8,414 nt of DNA. Source: Dysgonamonadaceae bacterium. GTDB taxonomy: Bacteria > Bacteroidota > Bacteroidia > Bacteroidales > Azobacteroidaceae. A program made the translations under genes and the position numbers. Under the pieces are notes generated by a model. That model ran no database searches. It saw only the letters and a program-made list of their open reading frames with translations, and had not been told where the DNA came from. This document shows, piece by piece, positions 1 through 7,890 of the stretch. The stretch spans positions 1-8,414 of the forward strand of contig JAIRRK010000130.1 of assembly GCA_031256015.1 (NCBI GenBank), in the 5' to 3' direction. The number at the start of each line of letters is the position of its first letter. Within the stretch, counting starts at the first letter, position 1.

Positions 1-70
1 CGAAGCGAGTTCTCCGGATTTTAGCCGACCAATCGCTAGCGGGTCGCCGAAAAGCCAAGCCTTGATTTTT

Positions 71-104
71 CTTGCTTCTTCTTTGTATCAAGACAAAGAA
101 GAAG
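71..104 (-). repeat. 34-bp hairpin element, copy 1 (inverted relative to copy 2)
   Basis: The stem is CTTCTTCTTTGT at 75-86 and its perfect complement at 93-104, closing a 6-nt loop ATCAAG. The whole 71-104 segment, including the flanking CTTGC, is the exact reverse complement of 7891-7924. No T-run follows the stem, so it is not an ordinary intrinsic terminator. It is more likely a dispersed palindromic intergenic repeat. Confidence 0.85.
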
Positions 105-111
105 ATTCAAC

Positions 112-126
112 CTGCGCGGCGCGCAG
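112..126. repeat. Small GC-rich palindrome CTGCGC-GGC-GCGCAG
   Basis: A 6-bp perfect stem with a 3-nt loop lies 8 nt after hairpin copy 1. A near-identical palindrome with loop TCC instead of GGC is at 8000-8014, inside a 7-bp stem. The two match at 13 of 15 bases, suggesting members of one repeat family. Function unknown. Confidence 0.6.
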
Positions 127-140
127 TAAATTTTAAATCC

Positions 141-166
141 CTCAATTAGAATTGAGAGCGACTCTC
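141..166. other. Two overlapping, mutually exclusive small hairpins
   Basis: CTCAATT at 141-147 pairs with AATTGAG at 150-156, and GAGAG at 154-158 pairs with CTCTC at 162-166. The two stems share bases 154-156 and so cannot both form fully. The segment lies upstream of the promoter at 259 and so is not in the leader of the gene at 300. It may belong to the 3' end of a transcript entering from the left, or be incidental. Confidence 0.3.
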
Positions 167-258
167 TCTTATCAGGCATCCTGTTAAGCCGGCTGAATCA
201 AATCGAAAAACTCTTGGATTTTCCGGATGTTAATAATAGTATTTCTGATTTATTTGTT

Positions 259-266
259 TATTTTTG
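259..266 (+). promoter_or_regulatory. Bacteroidota -7 promoter motif TATTTTTG
   Basis: The octamer fits the Bacteroidota primary sigma factor -7 consensus TAnnTTTG exactly. The start codon at 300 lies 33 nt beyond the motif, which would give a leader of roughly 25-30 nt. No good TTG-type -33 element is seen at the usual distance upstream, so the call rests on the -7 motif and its position. Confidence 0.6.
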
Positions 267-299
267 CACATCTATAAAATAATATAATACAATAAACAA

Positions 300-749
300 A
301 TGAAAACGAATGTATTGTTGAAACAAATCATCGGACTGTTATTCGTTATGTTGCCTTTTGCGACTTGTGACGAGGGTGAAGAAAATTACCGAAATGCACT
401 GTACACCGGGATGCAGGGTAAATGGCTGATGTCGAGCGAGAGTTTGAATTATAATTCCTGCACTTACATCACGAGAATGACAATGGAATTCAATAAGGTC
501 GGAGATGCCGTGAGAAGAAAAGAACGTGAGTCGATTTGCGGCAGTCAGAGGGCGTTGACCATCATGGAAACGGATTCTTTCAAATACAAAATAGACCCGG
601 AAGACAATAGAATCTTCATAAATTATCCGGGCCACGTTTATACTTACCAACTGACTCTGTTAACCGGCAAAGTCATGGCACTTATCATCTACGAGAACGG
701 AAAGATAATCAGCGACCGGGAAGAATGGCTTAAGATTAAAACAGACTGA
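300..749 (+). CDS. Small secreted or lipid-anchored protein of unknown function, possibly lipocalin-like
   Basis: The 149-aa product begins with a basic N-terminus (K2, K8) and a hydrophobic core of about residues 9-21, then Cys23 and an acidic stretch (DEGEE). This looks like an export signal with a relaxed lipobox (F-A-T-C) whose -1 residue is Thr rather than the usual Ala, Gly or Ser, so lipidation is uncertain. An acidic cluster straight after Cys23 is compatible with surface export of Bacteroidota lipoproteins. The mature part starts with a G-K-W segment (residues 40-42) and then alternating beta-like strands, recalling small Bacteroidota lipocalin-like domains. That fold is a guess, not a family match. 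Cys54 and Cys80 could form a disulphide. The start is supported by the TATTTTTG promoter at 259-266. It stands alone and converges on the tricorn gene with only 6 nt between stop codons. No function can be assigned. Confidence 0.7.
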   Translation: MKTNVLLKQIIGLLFVMLPFATCDEGEENYRNALYTGMQGKWLMSSESLNYNSCTYITRMTMEFNKVGDAVRRKERESICGSQRALTIMETDSFKYKIDPEDNRIFINYPGHVYTYQLTLLTGKVMALIIYENGKIISDREEWLKIKTD

Positions 750-755
750 CCGAGC

Positions 756-3700
756 TTATTTGACACTTTCGTTACCGGATAGCTCCTGCAACAAAACCTC
801 CACCGCTTTGGCCAACTGCAGGTCTTCCCCTTTCACTAATTTGTCCGGTTCGTTGGCAACCGGGTAATCCGGCTCCAAAGTCTGATTCTCCAAGTACGAA
901 CCGTCGGGAAGCCGATAGCCGACGATGGGAATCCCGAATACGAGAGTCGGGTCTTGCAGTGTTTCCCATGAAACGCTGGTCATTGTTCCCGGAACAGGCA
1001 TTCCTACCAGTTTTCCGATACCCGTGTGTTTGTAAACCCAAGGCGAGCCGTGTGCGTTGGAATAGTTGGCTTCGCCCATAATCATGATGGAAGGTTTGTT
1101 CCATCGCCTGCTCGGCATATCGCAGGATTCGACTCCGCGGATGACCTGCGTGAAATACTTCTTGCCGCTGAACAGCACCTCAATGTCTTCGTGAAGACGT
1201 CCGCCGCCGTTGAAGCGGGTATCGATAACGATGGCTTCTTTATTGTTGAATTTTCCCAGAATGTCCGAGTAAATCGAGCGGAAACTCGGGTCGCCCATAC
1301 TTTCAATGTGTACATAACCCAATCGTCCGTCGGAGAGTTTATCCACATCGGCTTCCCGGTTCTTGACCCAGCGAGAGTAAAGAAGTCTGCTTTGTTCTCC
1401 CTGCGTGATAGGTTTAATCACCTCATCCCAACGTTCGTTGCTTTTCGGGTCGTACAATGAGATTAAAGTGTTTTTAGACGATAACTTGTTCAGAAGAGGA
1501 AAGTAATCCTGATTTTTCAGTATCTTTTCTCCGTTGATTGCTTCGATAACGATGCCTTGTTTGACTTTGCTTTCGGCCTTATCGAACGGACCTTTTTCGA
1601 TGACTTCATCAATCAGTAAACCGTCATTGTTGTATTCCCAAGAAAGCAAAACACCCAAAGCGGCCGTTGCGTCCGGGTTTTCGTGACGAGGCGAGTAGAA
1701 TCCTCCGGTGTGAGAAACGTTCAATTCACCCAATAACTCGCTCAGCATTTCGGCGAAATCGAAGTTGTTGTTGATGTAAGGAAGAAACTTCTCGTACTCT
1801 TTCTTCATCAAAGGCCAATCCACCCCATGCATGGATTTGACGTAGAACCGTTTTTGTTCCTGCGTCCAAACATGATTGAACATATATTCTCTTTCGGCAG
1901 TCGAATTTAAGTCGAATTGAGCATTGACGGCAATCGACTCTTTTTTGTTTCCTGCAATCGTAATCTTTTGCGGATTCCTTCCTAACAGGAAGATGGTTTT
2001 TCCTTCCTTATCCATTTTCAGAGCACCGTTTCCCGGTCCTTTTATTTCCAGTTTCGTTTCGCGGGTGCGGGTATTGACAGACCACAAATCGTAATCCTTT
2101 TCGAAAGAAGCCAAGTAATACAGTTTTTCTCCGTCTTTTGTCAAGATGGCATCCCTCAGATTCGATGAGTTTGGCGTAATCCGTAAGATACGGTCTTCGA
2201 TATTGTTCAGTTCAACGACGATGTCTTTAGAGTCTTTTTTGTTTTTCTCTTTCTCATCCTTGTTGTTATCCGATTTATTATCTTTCTCTTCTTCTTTCAG
2301 CAGTTTATAGTCATCCGCACTTAAGCGATATTTATCGTAGGCATCCTGATTCAGGAAAACAATCATAATATCGTTCAAGCTTCCCCAAGAAGCATGATTA
2401 CGCATTCCGTATCGCTCCGATGAGAAAATAACAGCATTACCGTCCAACACCCATTTCGGGTTTTCGTTGCTGTATCCGCTGTTTGTCAGATTGGTAACAT
2501 CCCCTCCCTGAGCACTTACCAATCCGATATCGCTGTACGGTTCATGTTTGTTCGGAGTATAGGCGATGGAAAACCATTTGCTGTCGGGCGACCATTCATA
2601 ATCGAAATATCCTCCGCTTCCCGGATGTCCGGAGCCGTCTGTAATTTGACGAGTTTCTTTGCTTTCTACATTATAAACCATCAACTTTTTCCGGTCTTCG
2701 ATGAAAGCGATTTCTTTTCCGTCGGGAGAATATCTCGGATAAGCCCGTTCAATTGCCTTCGAATCTTTGAAAAGCGGTTCTTCCTTCAATAAAGTAGCAT
2801 TGAAGAAATATTTCTCTTCCGGCCGAGAGATTGTAGTCAGATACAAACTTCGGACACCTGATTTTTCCGAAGCATAAACGAGGGTTCTTCCATCGGAAGA
2901 AAAGCTTGGCGAATGATTTCCGGCCGCCTGATTTGTGATTTGTTTGGTGTATTTGTATTCAACGGAAGAAACAAAAATTTCTCCGCGCATAACGGATGCA
3001 ATTTGTTTTCCGTCGGGCGAAACGGCTGTCGCGGAAGCCCCTTGGGAAATACGCTGAATATCGTTTTTCTTTTCTTCTTCCCGAATAGTTACAGATACTT
3101 TTTGCGGCTTACTTCCTTGAACAAGCGTATAAATTTCTCCATCGAAACCGAAGCAGAGTGTTCCGTTTTGAGCAACAGACAGAAATCGTACCGGATGAAG
3201 TTTGAAATCCGTTACTCTTGTAACTTGAGACGGATTATTGAAAGGGAAAGCGTGAACATTGTATGTTCCCGAACGTTCGCTCAAAAAGTAAACCGTAGAA
3301 TTATCGGGACTGAATACCGGATTGGTATCTTCTCCCGGAGTGGAAATCAGTTCCGTGAACTTTTTATCGGGTATATTGTAGTGCCAGATATTTCTTGTAA
3401 CGGACGAAGTGTGATGTTTTCGCCACGTATTTTCCTGTCCTTTTTTATCTTGATAAACAAATCCTTTCCCGTCTTTTGAAAAAGAAACATTTTCAGCCGG
3501 AGTTGCTAACAGTTGTTTAGGTCGTCCGCCTTCAATCGGGATTTTATACAGTTCGCTCATACTTCCCGAAGGAAAGGCAACACAAGATGCCGGAGTCTGA
3601 ATATTTGCTCTGTAAACAATATGTTTTCCATCCGGAGTGAATGTATATGGAAGTTCACTGCCCGAAAAAGTGGTGAGTCGTTCGGGTGTTCTTCCGTCCA

Positions 3701-3980
3701 AGGAAGTGATGTAAATATCGAAATTACCGAAACGATTGCTTGCAAAAGCAATGTTTTTACTGTCGGGCGACCAAACCGGCATATAATCATGAGCCACATG
3801 CATGGTTAATTGCCGAGCTTCGCCTCCGGAGGAGGGAACAACGAAAATATCGCCTTTATAAGTGAACGTGATTTGCTTTCCGTCCGGGGAAATGGCAGGA
3901 TAACGAAGCCAAAGCGGATTTGCAAATAAACAGCTATGGAATAATAAACTGAATACGGTAAGAAGTTTGAATGTTTTCAT
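756..3980 (-). CDS. Tricorn protease homologue, exported, peptidase family S41
   Basis: This 1074-aa protein has the full tricorn layout. Residues 1-20 form a signal peptide, probably cut after LFA; a lipobox at Cys17 is less likely. Residues about 21-700 carry repeated SPDGK/SPDSK-type beta-propeller motifs, expected to form two propellers that channel substrate. A charged Lys/Asp/Glu-rich linker lies at about 560-587. The catalytic half has Ser756-His757 in GELNVSH, a PDZ-like domain at about 776-862, the S41 signature DTRFNGGG (Asn924), the likely nucleophile Ser974 in NYSNAHG, and Glu1031 in YLENQ. These match the order and spacing of Ser745/His746, Ser965 and Glu1023 known from Thermoplasma tricorn. 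The residue after the nucleophile is Asn, where Thermoplasma has Asp966. It should cleave oligopeptides, here in the periplasm rather than the cytoplasm. The gene is monocistronic with its own promoter at 4021-4028. Substrate specificity is not inferable. Confidence 0.93.
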   Translation of the reverse strand: MKTFKLLTVFSLLFHSCLFANPLWLRYPAISPDGKQITFTYKGDIFVVPSSGGEARQLTMHVAHDYMPVWSPDSKNIAFASNRFGNFDIYITSLDGRTPERLTTFSGSELPYTFTPDGKHIVYRANIQTPASCVAFPSGSMSELYKIPIEGGRPKQLLATPAENVSFSKDGKGFVYQDKKGQENTWRKHHTSSVTRNIWHYNIPDKKFTELISTPGEDTNPVFSPDNSTVYFLSERSGTYNVHAFPFNNPSQVTRVTDFKLHPVRFLSVAQNGTLCFGFDGEIYTLVQGSKPQKVSVTIREEEKKNDIQRISQGASATAVSPDGKQIASVMRGEIFVSSVEYKYTKQITNQAAGNHSPSFSSDGRTLVYASEKSGVRSLYLTTISRPEEKYFFNATLLKEEPLFKDSKAIERAYPRYSPDGKEIAFIEDRKKLMVYNVESKETRQITDGSGHPGSGGYFDYEWSPDSKWFSIAYTPNKHEPYSDIGLVSAQGGDVTNLTNSGYSNENPKWVLDGNAVIFSSERYGMRNHASWGSLNDIMIVFLNQDAYDKYRLSADDYKLLKEEEKDNKSDNNKDEKEKNKKDSKDIVVELNNIEDRILRITPNSSNLRDAILTKDGEKLYYLASFEKDYDLWSVNTRTRETKLEIKGPGNGALKMDKEGKTIFLLGRNPQKITIAGNKKESIAVNAQFDLNSTAEREYMFNHVWTQEQKRFYVKSMHGVDWPLMKKEYEKFLPYINNNFDFAEMLSELLGELNVSHTGGFYSPRHENPDATAALGVLLSWEYNNDGLLIDEVIEKGPFDKAESKVKQGIVIEAINGEKILKNQDYFPLLNKLSSKNTLISLYDPKSNERWDEVIKPITQGEQSRLLYSRWVKNREADVDKLSDGRLGYVHIESMGDPSFRSIYSDILGKFNNKEAIVIDTRFNGGGRLHEDIEVLFSGKKYFTQVIRGVESCDMPSRRWNKPSIMIMGEANYSNAHGSPWVYKHTGIGKLVGMPVPGTMTSVSWETLQDPTLVFGIPIVGYRLPDGSYLENQTLEPDYPVANEPDKLVKGEDLQLAKAVEVLLQELSGNESVK

Positions 3981-4020
3981 GTGAAAATAGGATACTAATT
4001 TGAATTTTGTTTGAGGACTG

Positions 4021-4028
4021 CAAAGTTA
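4021..4028 (-). promoter_or_regulatory. Bacteroidota -7 promoter motif TAACTTTG for the tricorn gene
   Basis: On the minus strand the sequence reads TAACTTTG, a perfect TAnnTTTG, 40 nt before the tricorn ATG (3980). Transcription would begin near 4014, giving a leader of about 34 nt. The region upstream is very AT-rich, with no clear TTG -33 box. It lies in the 112-nt gap after the fucosidase, so the protease probably has its own promoter rather than depending on the GH2-GH29 operon. Confidence 0.65.
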
Positions 4029-4060
4029 ATATTTTTATTGACTATTTATCATCTTCGGAA

Positions 4061-4080
4061 ATAAAAAAGCGAAGCTTTTC
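4061..4080 (-). terminator. Probable intrinsic terminator after the fucosidase gene
   Basis: On the minus strand, 13 nt past the fucosidase stop codon, AAAAGC and GCTTTT form a 6-bp stem around a TTC loop. A G-T pair can extend it, and the T-run continues as TTATTT. The stem is AT-rich and so weak, but its position, between an operon end and the next promoter, supports the call. Confidence 0.45.
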
Positions 4081-4092
4081 GTGACGAGGGAC

Positions 4093-5643
4093 TTATGTTA
4101 TCGCTTGTTGATAGGCTTCCGCCTCGCCTTTGTCGATTTCTTCTACTTCAATTACAATCACGAAAGGCTGAGTAACGTTCCGAAGAGATTTGGGAATAAT
4201 CAGGTCGTAATAAACCGAACCGGTTTTATCGCGGTAATACGTCCCGGGTTTTCCTTCGCCGTTTACGTCCACGGCATCGTCGGTTGTCGTCGATTCAACC
4301 TTCGTTATCCGGTAAATCATGTCTTTTTTATTGCTTTGCGGTATCTTGATGCGCAGCTTGTTGTTAAGCGGCTTGTTGAAGACCGTAAGGTAGATTTTAT
4401 TGTCTTTTTGAGTGGAGTATCCCCAATCTTGCTTATCCAAGATGGAACGATAAGTTCCGTAAAGAGCCTGTCCGTTGATTTTCATCCATTTGCCGATTTC
4501 TTCTGCGATGTTGCTTTCTTCCTCTCGTATATTTCCGTCGCCGTCGGGTCCGAAGTTGATGACGAAATTCCCGTCCAAAGAAATCGCTTTAACAGCCATT
4601 TCAATCAGTTCGTAAGGGGTTTTAACGTATGTCCACGACCAATCGCGATGATATCCCCATTGATTTTCGGGAATAGTCATTACACATTCCCAGTCGAATC
4701 CGTTGGTTTCGTTCCAATCGTTTGGCAGATTCCGTTCAAAACGTTGGTCGAAATCGTCTATCAGATTACCGTTGGCGTCTTCGTGCCGATTACCGTACTC
4801 ATCCGAACGGAATCGGCTTCCGATAATCAATCCCGGATGTTTTTCTCTTAATTCCAATCCCAACGAGTCAACCCAAGCGGCATTGTAAACCCAGGCCACA
4901 TCCCACGAACCGTCGAACCAAAGACCTTTGATTTGAGGATAGTTATCCAACAGCTCCAAGAGTTGATTTCGGGTGAAAGCCTTGAAATCTTCGTAAAGCT
5001 TCTCCTGTTCCTCCGACCGGAAAGGCTTTTCGGCATTCCCTTCCCGGTAAGCGTTTTTCACTTGCGGAGAATTGATGTTTCCTCCTGAAACATATCCCGG
5101 ATGACTCCAGTCGATAATGGAAAAGTAAAGGTACACGTCGATTCCTTCTGCCGAGTAAGCATCGACAAGTTCCTTCACGATGTCCTTTCCGTAAGGAGTA
5201 TGAGCCACCGTATATGGAGTGTATTTGCTGGGCCACATACAAAATCCGTCGTGGTGTTTGGTTGTGAAAATCATGTATTTCGCGCCCATGTCTTTGGCTT
5301 GTTCGGCCCATTTTTTTGCGTCGAAATCTTTCGGATTAAACTGTTTATACAAGTTATCGTATTCGCTGTCCGGGATTTCGTTCCATACTCGAATCCATTC
5401 GGCGGCACCCGTGTATGTTTTTCCGTTCCATTCGCCACCGGGAAGGGCATATATTCCCCAGTGAATAAATTGTCCCAAACCATATTCGCGCCATCGTTGC
5501 ATGTCCGCATCCGTTCGTCTTCCTTCTCTGTGAGCTCCGTGCCGTAACGAGATAGGGTCTTTTTCCTGAGCAATGGAACGGATAGAGAACGTGATACAAA
5601 ACAAGAGAAACAAAAAAAGAGTGTGTTTTGATGTTGATTTCAT
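4093..5643 (-). CDS. Exported alpha-L-fucosidase, family GH29
   Basis: The 516-aa enzyme hydrolyses terminal alpha-L-fucose from glycans with retention of configuration. A Sec signal peptide (residues 1-25, cut likely before Gln26) sends it to the periplasm; no lipobox is seen. GH29 landmarks occur in order: FIHWG (residues 59-63), KHHDGF (129-134), the nucleophile motif LWFDG with Asp244, and a WEC...WGY segment near 318-328. Glu303 in FERNLP is my best candidate acid/base, because it lies 59 residues after the nucleophile within a segment resembling the TPE motif of GH29-A enzymes; this is inference. After the barrel there is a short beta-sandwich C-terminus but no appended carbohydrate-binding module. 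The ATG follows the GH2 stop codon by 14 nt, so the two are co-transcribed, and a hairpin terminator follows. GH29 subfamily (broad, or alpha-1,3/4-specific) cannot be fixed by eye. Confidence 0.93.
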   Translation of the reverse strand: MKSTSKHTLFLFLLFCITFSIRSIAQEKDPISLRHGAHREGRRTDADMQRWREYGLGQFIHWGIYALPGGEWNGKTYTGAAEWIRVWNEIPDSEYDNLYKQFNPKDFDAKKWAEQAKDMGAKYMIFTTKHHDGFCMWPSKYTPYTVAHTPYGKDIVKELVDAYSAEGIDVYLYFSIIDWSHPGYVSGGNINSPQVKNAYREGNAEKPFRSEEQEKLYEDFKAFTRNQLLELLDNYPQIKGLWFDGSWDVAWVYNAAWVDSLGLELREKHPGLIIGSRFRSDEYGNRHEDANGNLIDDFDQRFERNLPNDWNETNGFDWECVMTIPENQWGYHRDWSWTYVKTPYELIEMAVKAISLDGNFVINFGPDGDGNIREEESNIAEEIGKWMKINGQALYGTYRSILDKQDWGYSTQKDNKIYLTVFNKPLNNKLRIKIPQSNKKDMIYRITKVESTTTDDAVDVNGEGKPGTYYRDKTGSVYYDLIIPKSLRNVTQPFVIVIEVEEIDKGEAEAYQQAIT

Positions 5644-5657
5644 GATATTATATTTAG

Positions 5658-7775
5658 TTACTGTAATCCTGTGTGTTCTTTCAATCTGACTTCCGGAGCA
5701 TTGTTCTCCGAATCTTTGTATTTCTCCGAATAATTCCAGACTACCTGATCTTCAAAGATTTCTCCTTCTTTTTCCACCTTTACCTGAAGTATGTTTTCGT
5801 TTTCTTTCAGTTCGATGTTATTGAAGATATAATGAACATCCGTATATCCCTTTTCGCAAGAGTCGATGGGCGTTCCGTTGACGGTTAGTTTCGGGATGCC
5901 TACGTTGGAATAAACCGTAACCGGAGTGATTCGATTGCCTCGGTTAACCACTCTTCTTTGAGTGATATACAGCACGGGCTCTTTACTCCAGTTGGCTTTA
6001 TACCAATAGAAAGGGTCTTTTTTCGTTTGTCGGTCGAGAGTAACCAATCCTTTCATGTTACGGGCTTCTACTTTTCCCTGAGCAGACATGGGAGTAGCGA
6101 AATCGAACGTATTCCAGATATAGGAGGCGAGCAAAAACGGATGTTTCGAAATCACATTCCAATGTTCTTCGTGGAAACGGGTAGCAAACGTTTCGTTGTA
6201 ATCGTTATCGAATCCGCAGCAGTCGCCTCGGTTTGAGGCAACTTCTTTTTGTTGATGGATATTCGCTTCCGCTCCGTATTCCGAGAAAATAACTTTATGA
6301 TCGGGAAACTGTTTTTCAACGCGCTCCACCCAAGTCCGCAGACTGTCCAACGTTCCGTTATACCAACCGAAATACTGATTAATCCCTTGAATATCGGCAT
6401 TGTTGTTTACCGGATGGTCGATGCGGTTATAGCCGCTTACCTGTACGGTATAACGATTCGGGTCTTCCGACTTTGCCAAGTCGTTCAGTTTTTGAGTCAA
6501 AGCAACGGTATAATTGTGCGGTTGATATACTTCGTTATGCAGTCCCCATACATAAATCGACGGATGGTTGTAGTTTTGACGAATCAATTCGGTTAATTGT
6601 TGTTTGGCATTGTTTTCTTCGTGAGTCGTAACACGATTGACAAACGGAATTTCCGCCCAAACCATAAACCCGATACTGTCGCATTTGGAATAAAAATATT
6701 CGGATTGTTGGTAATGAGCCAAGCGAATTGTCGTAGCTCCGATTTCTTTGATAATATCCAGGTCGGTATCGTGTTCATTGTTGGAGAGCGCGCTTCCCAA
6801 TTGCCACCAATCCTGATGGCGACAAACGCCATACATCGGAACTTTTTTCCCGTTGAGATACATTCCGTCACCGGCTTTTAATTCAAAACGGCGTAATCCC
6901 AAAGGTTGAGTCACTTCATCAATCAGTTTTCCTTCCCGAATCAGTCTCACAACCACTTTATATAAATAAGGATTGTCGAGTCCCTGCCATAAATGAGGCT
7001 TTTTCAGTTGAAAATCGTGCATTACCTCTTTCCGTCCCTGAGGAGACAGTAACGCGGTTGATTCTTGTCCCGAAACAAGGATTCCTTCCCTGTCATAAAT
7101 GCTTGTATGAACCGAGACTGTATCTTTTTTTCCTGTGCTGCTGTCGATTTTTATTTTCACTTGAATGTCGGCCGATTTCTCTGAGACATTTCTCTGCTCG
7201 ATGTATATTCCGGGAGAAGCGTAATCGGTTACGGCGATATTGATTTTTCCGGTAACGATTAATTGAACGGGGCGATAAATTCCGCCGTAAACTCCGAATA
7301 AGCGATGATTCACCGGAACAACATCCGGTCGGGAAGCGTTATCGACTTTTACCCGGATTTCGTTTTCTTCGCCGTATTTCAACAATCGGGAAATTTCAAC
7401 GGCAAAGGCGGAGTATCCTCCGGCATGATTTCCGGCAATTGCTTCATTAACGAATATTTCGGCGGTGGAAGCTACTCCTTCGAAGCGCAGAAAAAGACGT
7501 TGACCATTCAACGAAGAATCGGGAACAAATATTTTTTTGTAATAAGCAACTCCGGCATAAAAATCGTTTTGTCGGGTTTGCATATCGATATTATTCCACG
7601 TATGAGGAATTGTTACTTGTTCCCATTCGGCCGTATTTTCTTTCCTGAAAGACCATCCGTCGTTGAAAGAATTTGCTTTGCGGCTATCTTCCGAATCAAA
7701 AACGGGTTCTTGAACGGATGTCACACAACTTTGCAGCAAAATAAGAAATACAAGATATAGTCCGATTTGTTTCAT
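5658..7775 (-). CDS. GH2 exo-beta-glycosidase lipoprotein, probably beta-galactosidase
   Basis: The 705-aa protein begins with a lipoprotein signal ending in the lipobox LQSC (Cys17), so it should be membrane-anchored in the cell envelope. GH2 domains follow: a jelly-roll sugar-binding domain with VTIPHTWN, an Ig-like domain after GGIYRPV, a TIM barrel opening with GVCRHQDWW, and a C-terminal Ig-like domain with a VYSN...LTVNG pattern. Catalytic residues are Glu415 (acid/base, LHNEV) and Glu499 (nucleophile, FSEYG). The RHQDW segment and overall layout resemble enzymes usually labelled beta-galactosidase. An N-x-K triplet (Asn573-Met-Lys575) also occurs, a motif used to flag beta-glucuronidases, so specificity stays open. 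I start at 7775. An in-frame ATG at 7781 is equally possible, but the ATG at 7823 lies upstream of the promoter (7801-7808) and would place non-signal residues before the signal peptide. It is the first gene of an operon with the GH29 fucosidase. Confidence 0.9.
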   Translation of the reverse strand: MKQIGLYLVFLILLQSCVTSVQEPVFDSEDSRKANSFNDGWSFRKENTAEWEQVTIPHTWNNIDMQTRQNDFYAGVAYYKKIFVPDSSLNGQRLFLRFEGVASTAEIFVNEAIAGNHAGGYSAFAVEISRLLKYGEENEIRVKVDNASRPDVVPVNHRLFGVYGGIYRPVQLIVTGKINIAVTDYASPGIYIEQRNVSEKSADIQVKIKIDSSTGKKDTVSVHTSIYDREGILVSGQESTALLSPQGRKEVMHDFQLKKPHLWQGLDNPYLYKVVVRLIREGKLIDEVTQPLGLRRFELKAGDGMYLNGKKVPMYGVCRHQDWWQLGSALSNNEHDTDLDIIKEIGATTIRLAHYQQSEYFYSKCDSIGFMVWAEIPFVNRVTTHEENNAKQQLTELIRQNYNHPSIYVWGLHNEVYQPHNYTVALTQKLNDLAKSEDPNRYTVQVSGYNRIDHPVNNNADIQGINQYFGWYNGTLDSLRTWVERVEKQFPDHKVIFSEYGAEANIHQQKEVASNRGDCCGFDNDYNETFATRFHEEHWNVISKHPFLLASYIWNTFDFATPMSAQGKVEARNMKGLVTLDRQTKKDPFYWYKANWSKEPVLYITQRRVVNRGNRITPVTVYSNVGIPKLTVNGTPIDSCEKGYTDVHYIFNNIELKENENILQVKVEKEGEIFEDQVVWNYSEKYKDSENNAPEVRLKEHTGLQ

Positions 7776-7800
7776 ACACATATAGTCCGTTAGAGGGAAG

Positions 7801-7808
7801 CAAAAATA
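7801..7808 (-). promoter_or_regulatory. Bacteroidota -7 promoter motif TATTTTTG for the GH2-GH29 operon
   Basis: The minus strand reads TATTTTTG, identical to the motif before the gene at 300. It lies 19-25 nt upstream of the two plausible GH2 starts (7781, 7775), which leaves a leader of only about 13-20 nt. It lies inside the reading frame opened by the ATG at 7823, which argues against that start. No clear -33 element is seen. Confidence 0.65.
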
Positions 7809-7890
7809 GAGTATCTCTGCCACTTTTCTTTACTCTTTTAACTCTTTTTTTTGTCAATATTGTTATTTCAAGGCGTATGATGCCGCTTTC

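Larger units (their letters stand above)
1..299. other. Non-coding, hairpin-rich leader region
   Basis: No convincing gene is visible here: reading frames are short and interrupted, and no tail of an upstream gene can be recognised at the left edge. The stretch holds a 12-bp-stem hairpin (75-104), a short GC-rich palindrome (112-126), two overlapping small hairpins (141-166), and then an AT-rich promoter region leading into the gene at 300. The mix of GC-rich palindromes and a CTTCTTCTTTGT hairpin resembles dispersed intergenic repeats of Bacteroidales genomes. That resemblance is from memory and is not shown by the window, except that the hairpin recurs at 7891-7924. Confidence 0.7.

Noticed and set aside
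75..104. Hairpin as an intrinsic terminator
   Set aside because: Neither copy of this hairpin is followed by a T-run, and copy 2 is not downstream of any gene on its strand.
4081..4851. 256-codon plus-strand open frame opposite the fucosidase gene
   Set aside because: It is the antisense shadow of a gene with intact GH29 motifs, and its translation shows no coherent family.
5658..7823. Longer GH2 frame starting at the ATG at 7823 (16 extra residues)
   Set aside because: The promoter motif at 7801-7808 lies inside that extension, and the extra residues would precede a clear lipoprotein signal peptide; 7775 or 7781 is more plausible.
4093..7823. A complete polysaccharide utilisation locus
   Set aside because: Only two glycosidases are present; no SusC, SusD, surface glycan-binding protein or regulator is seen.
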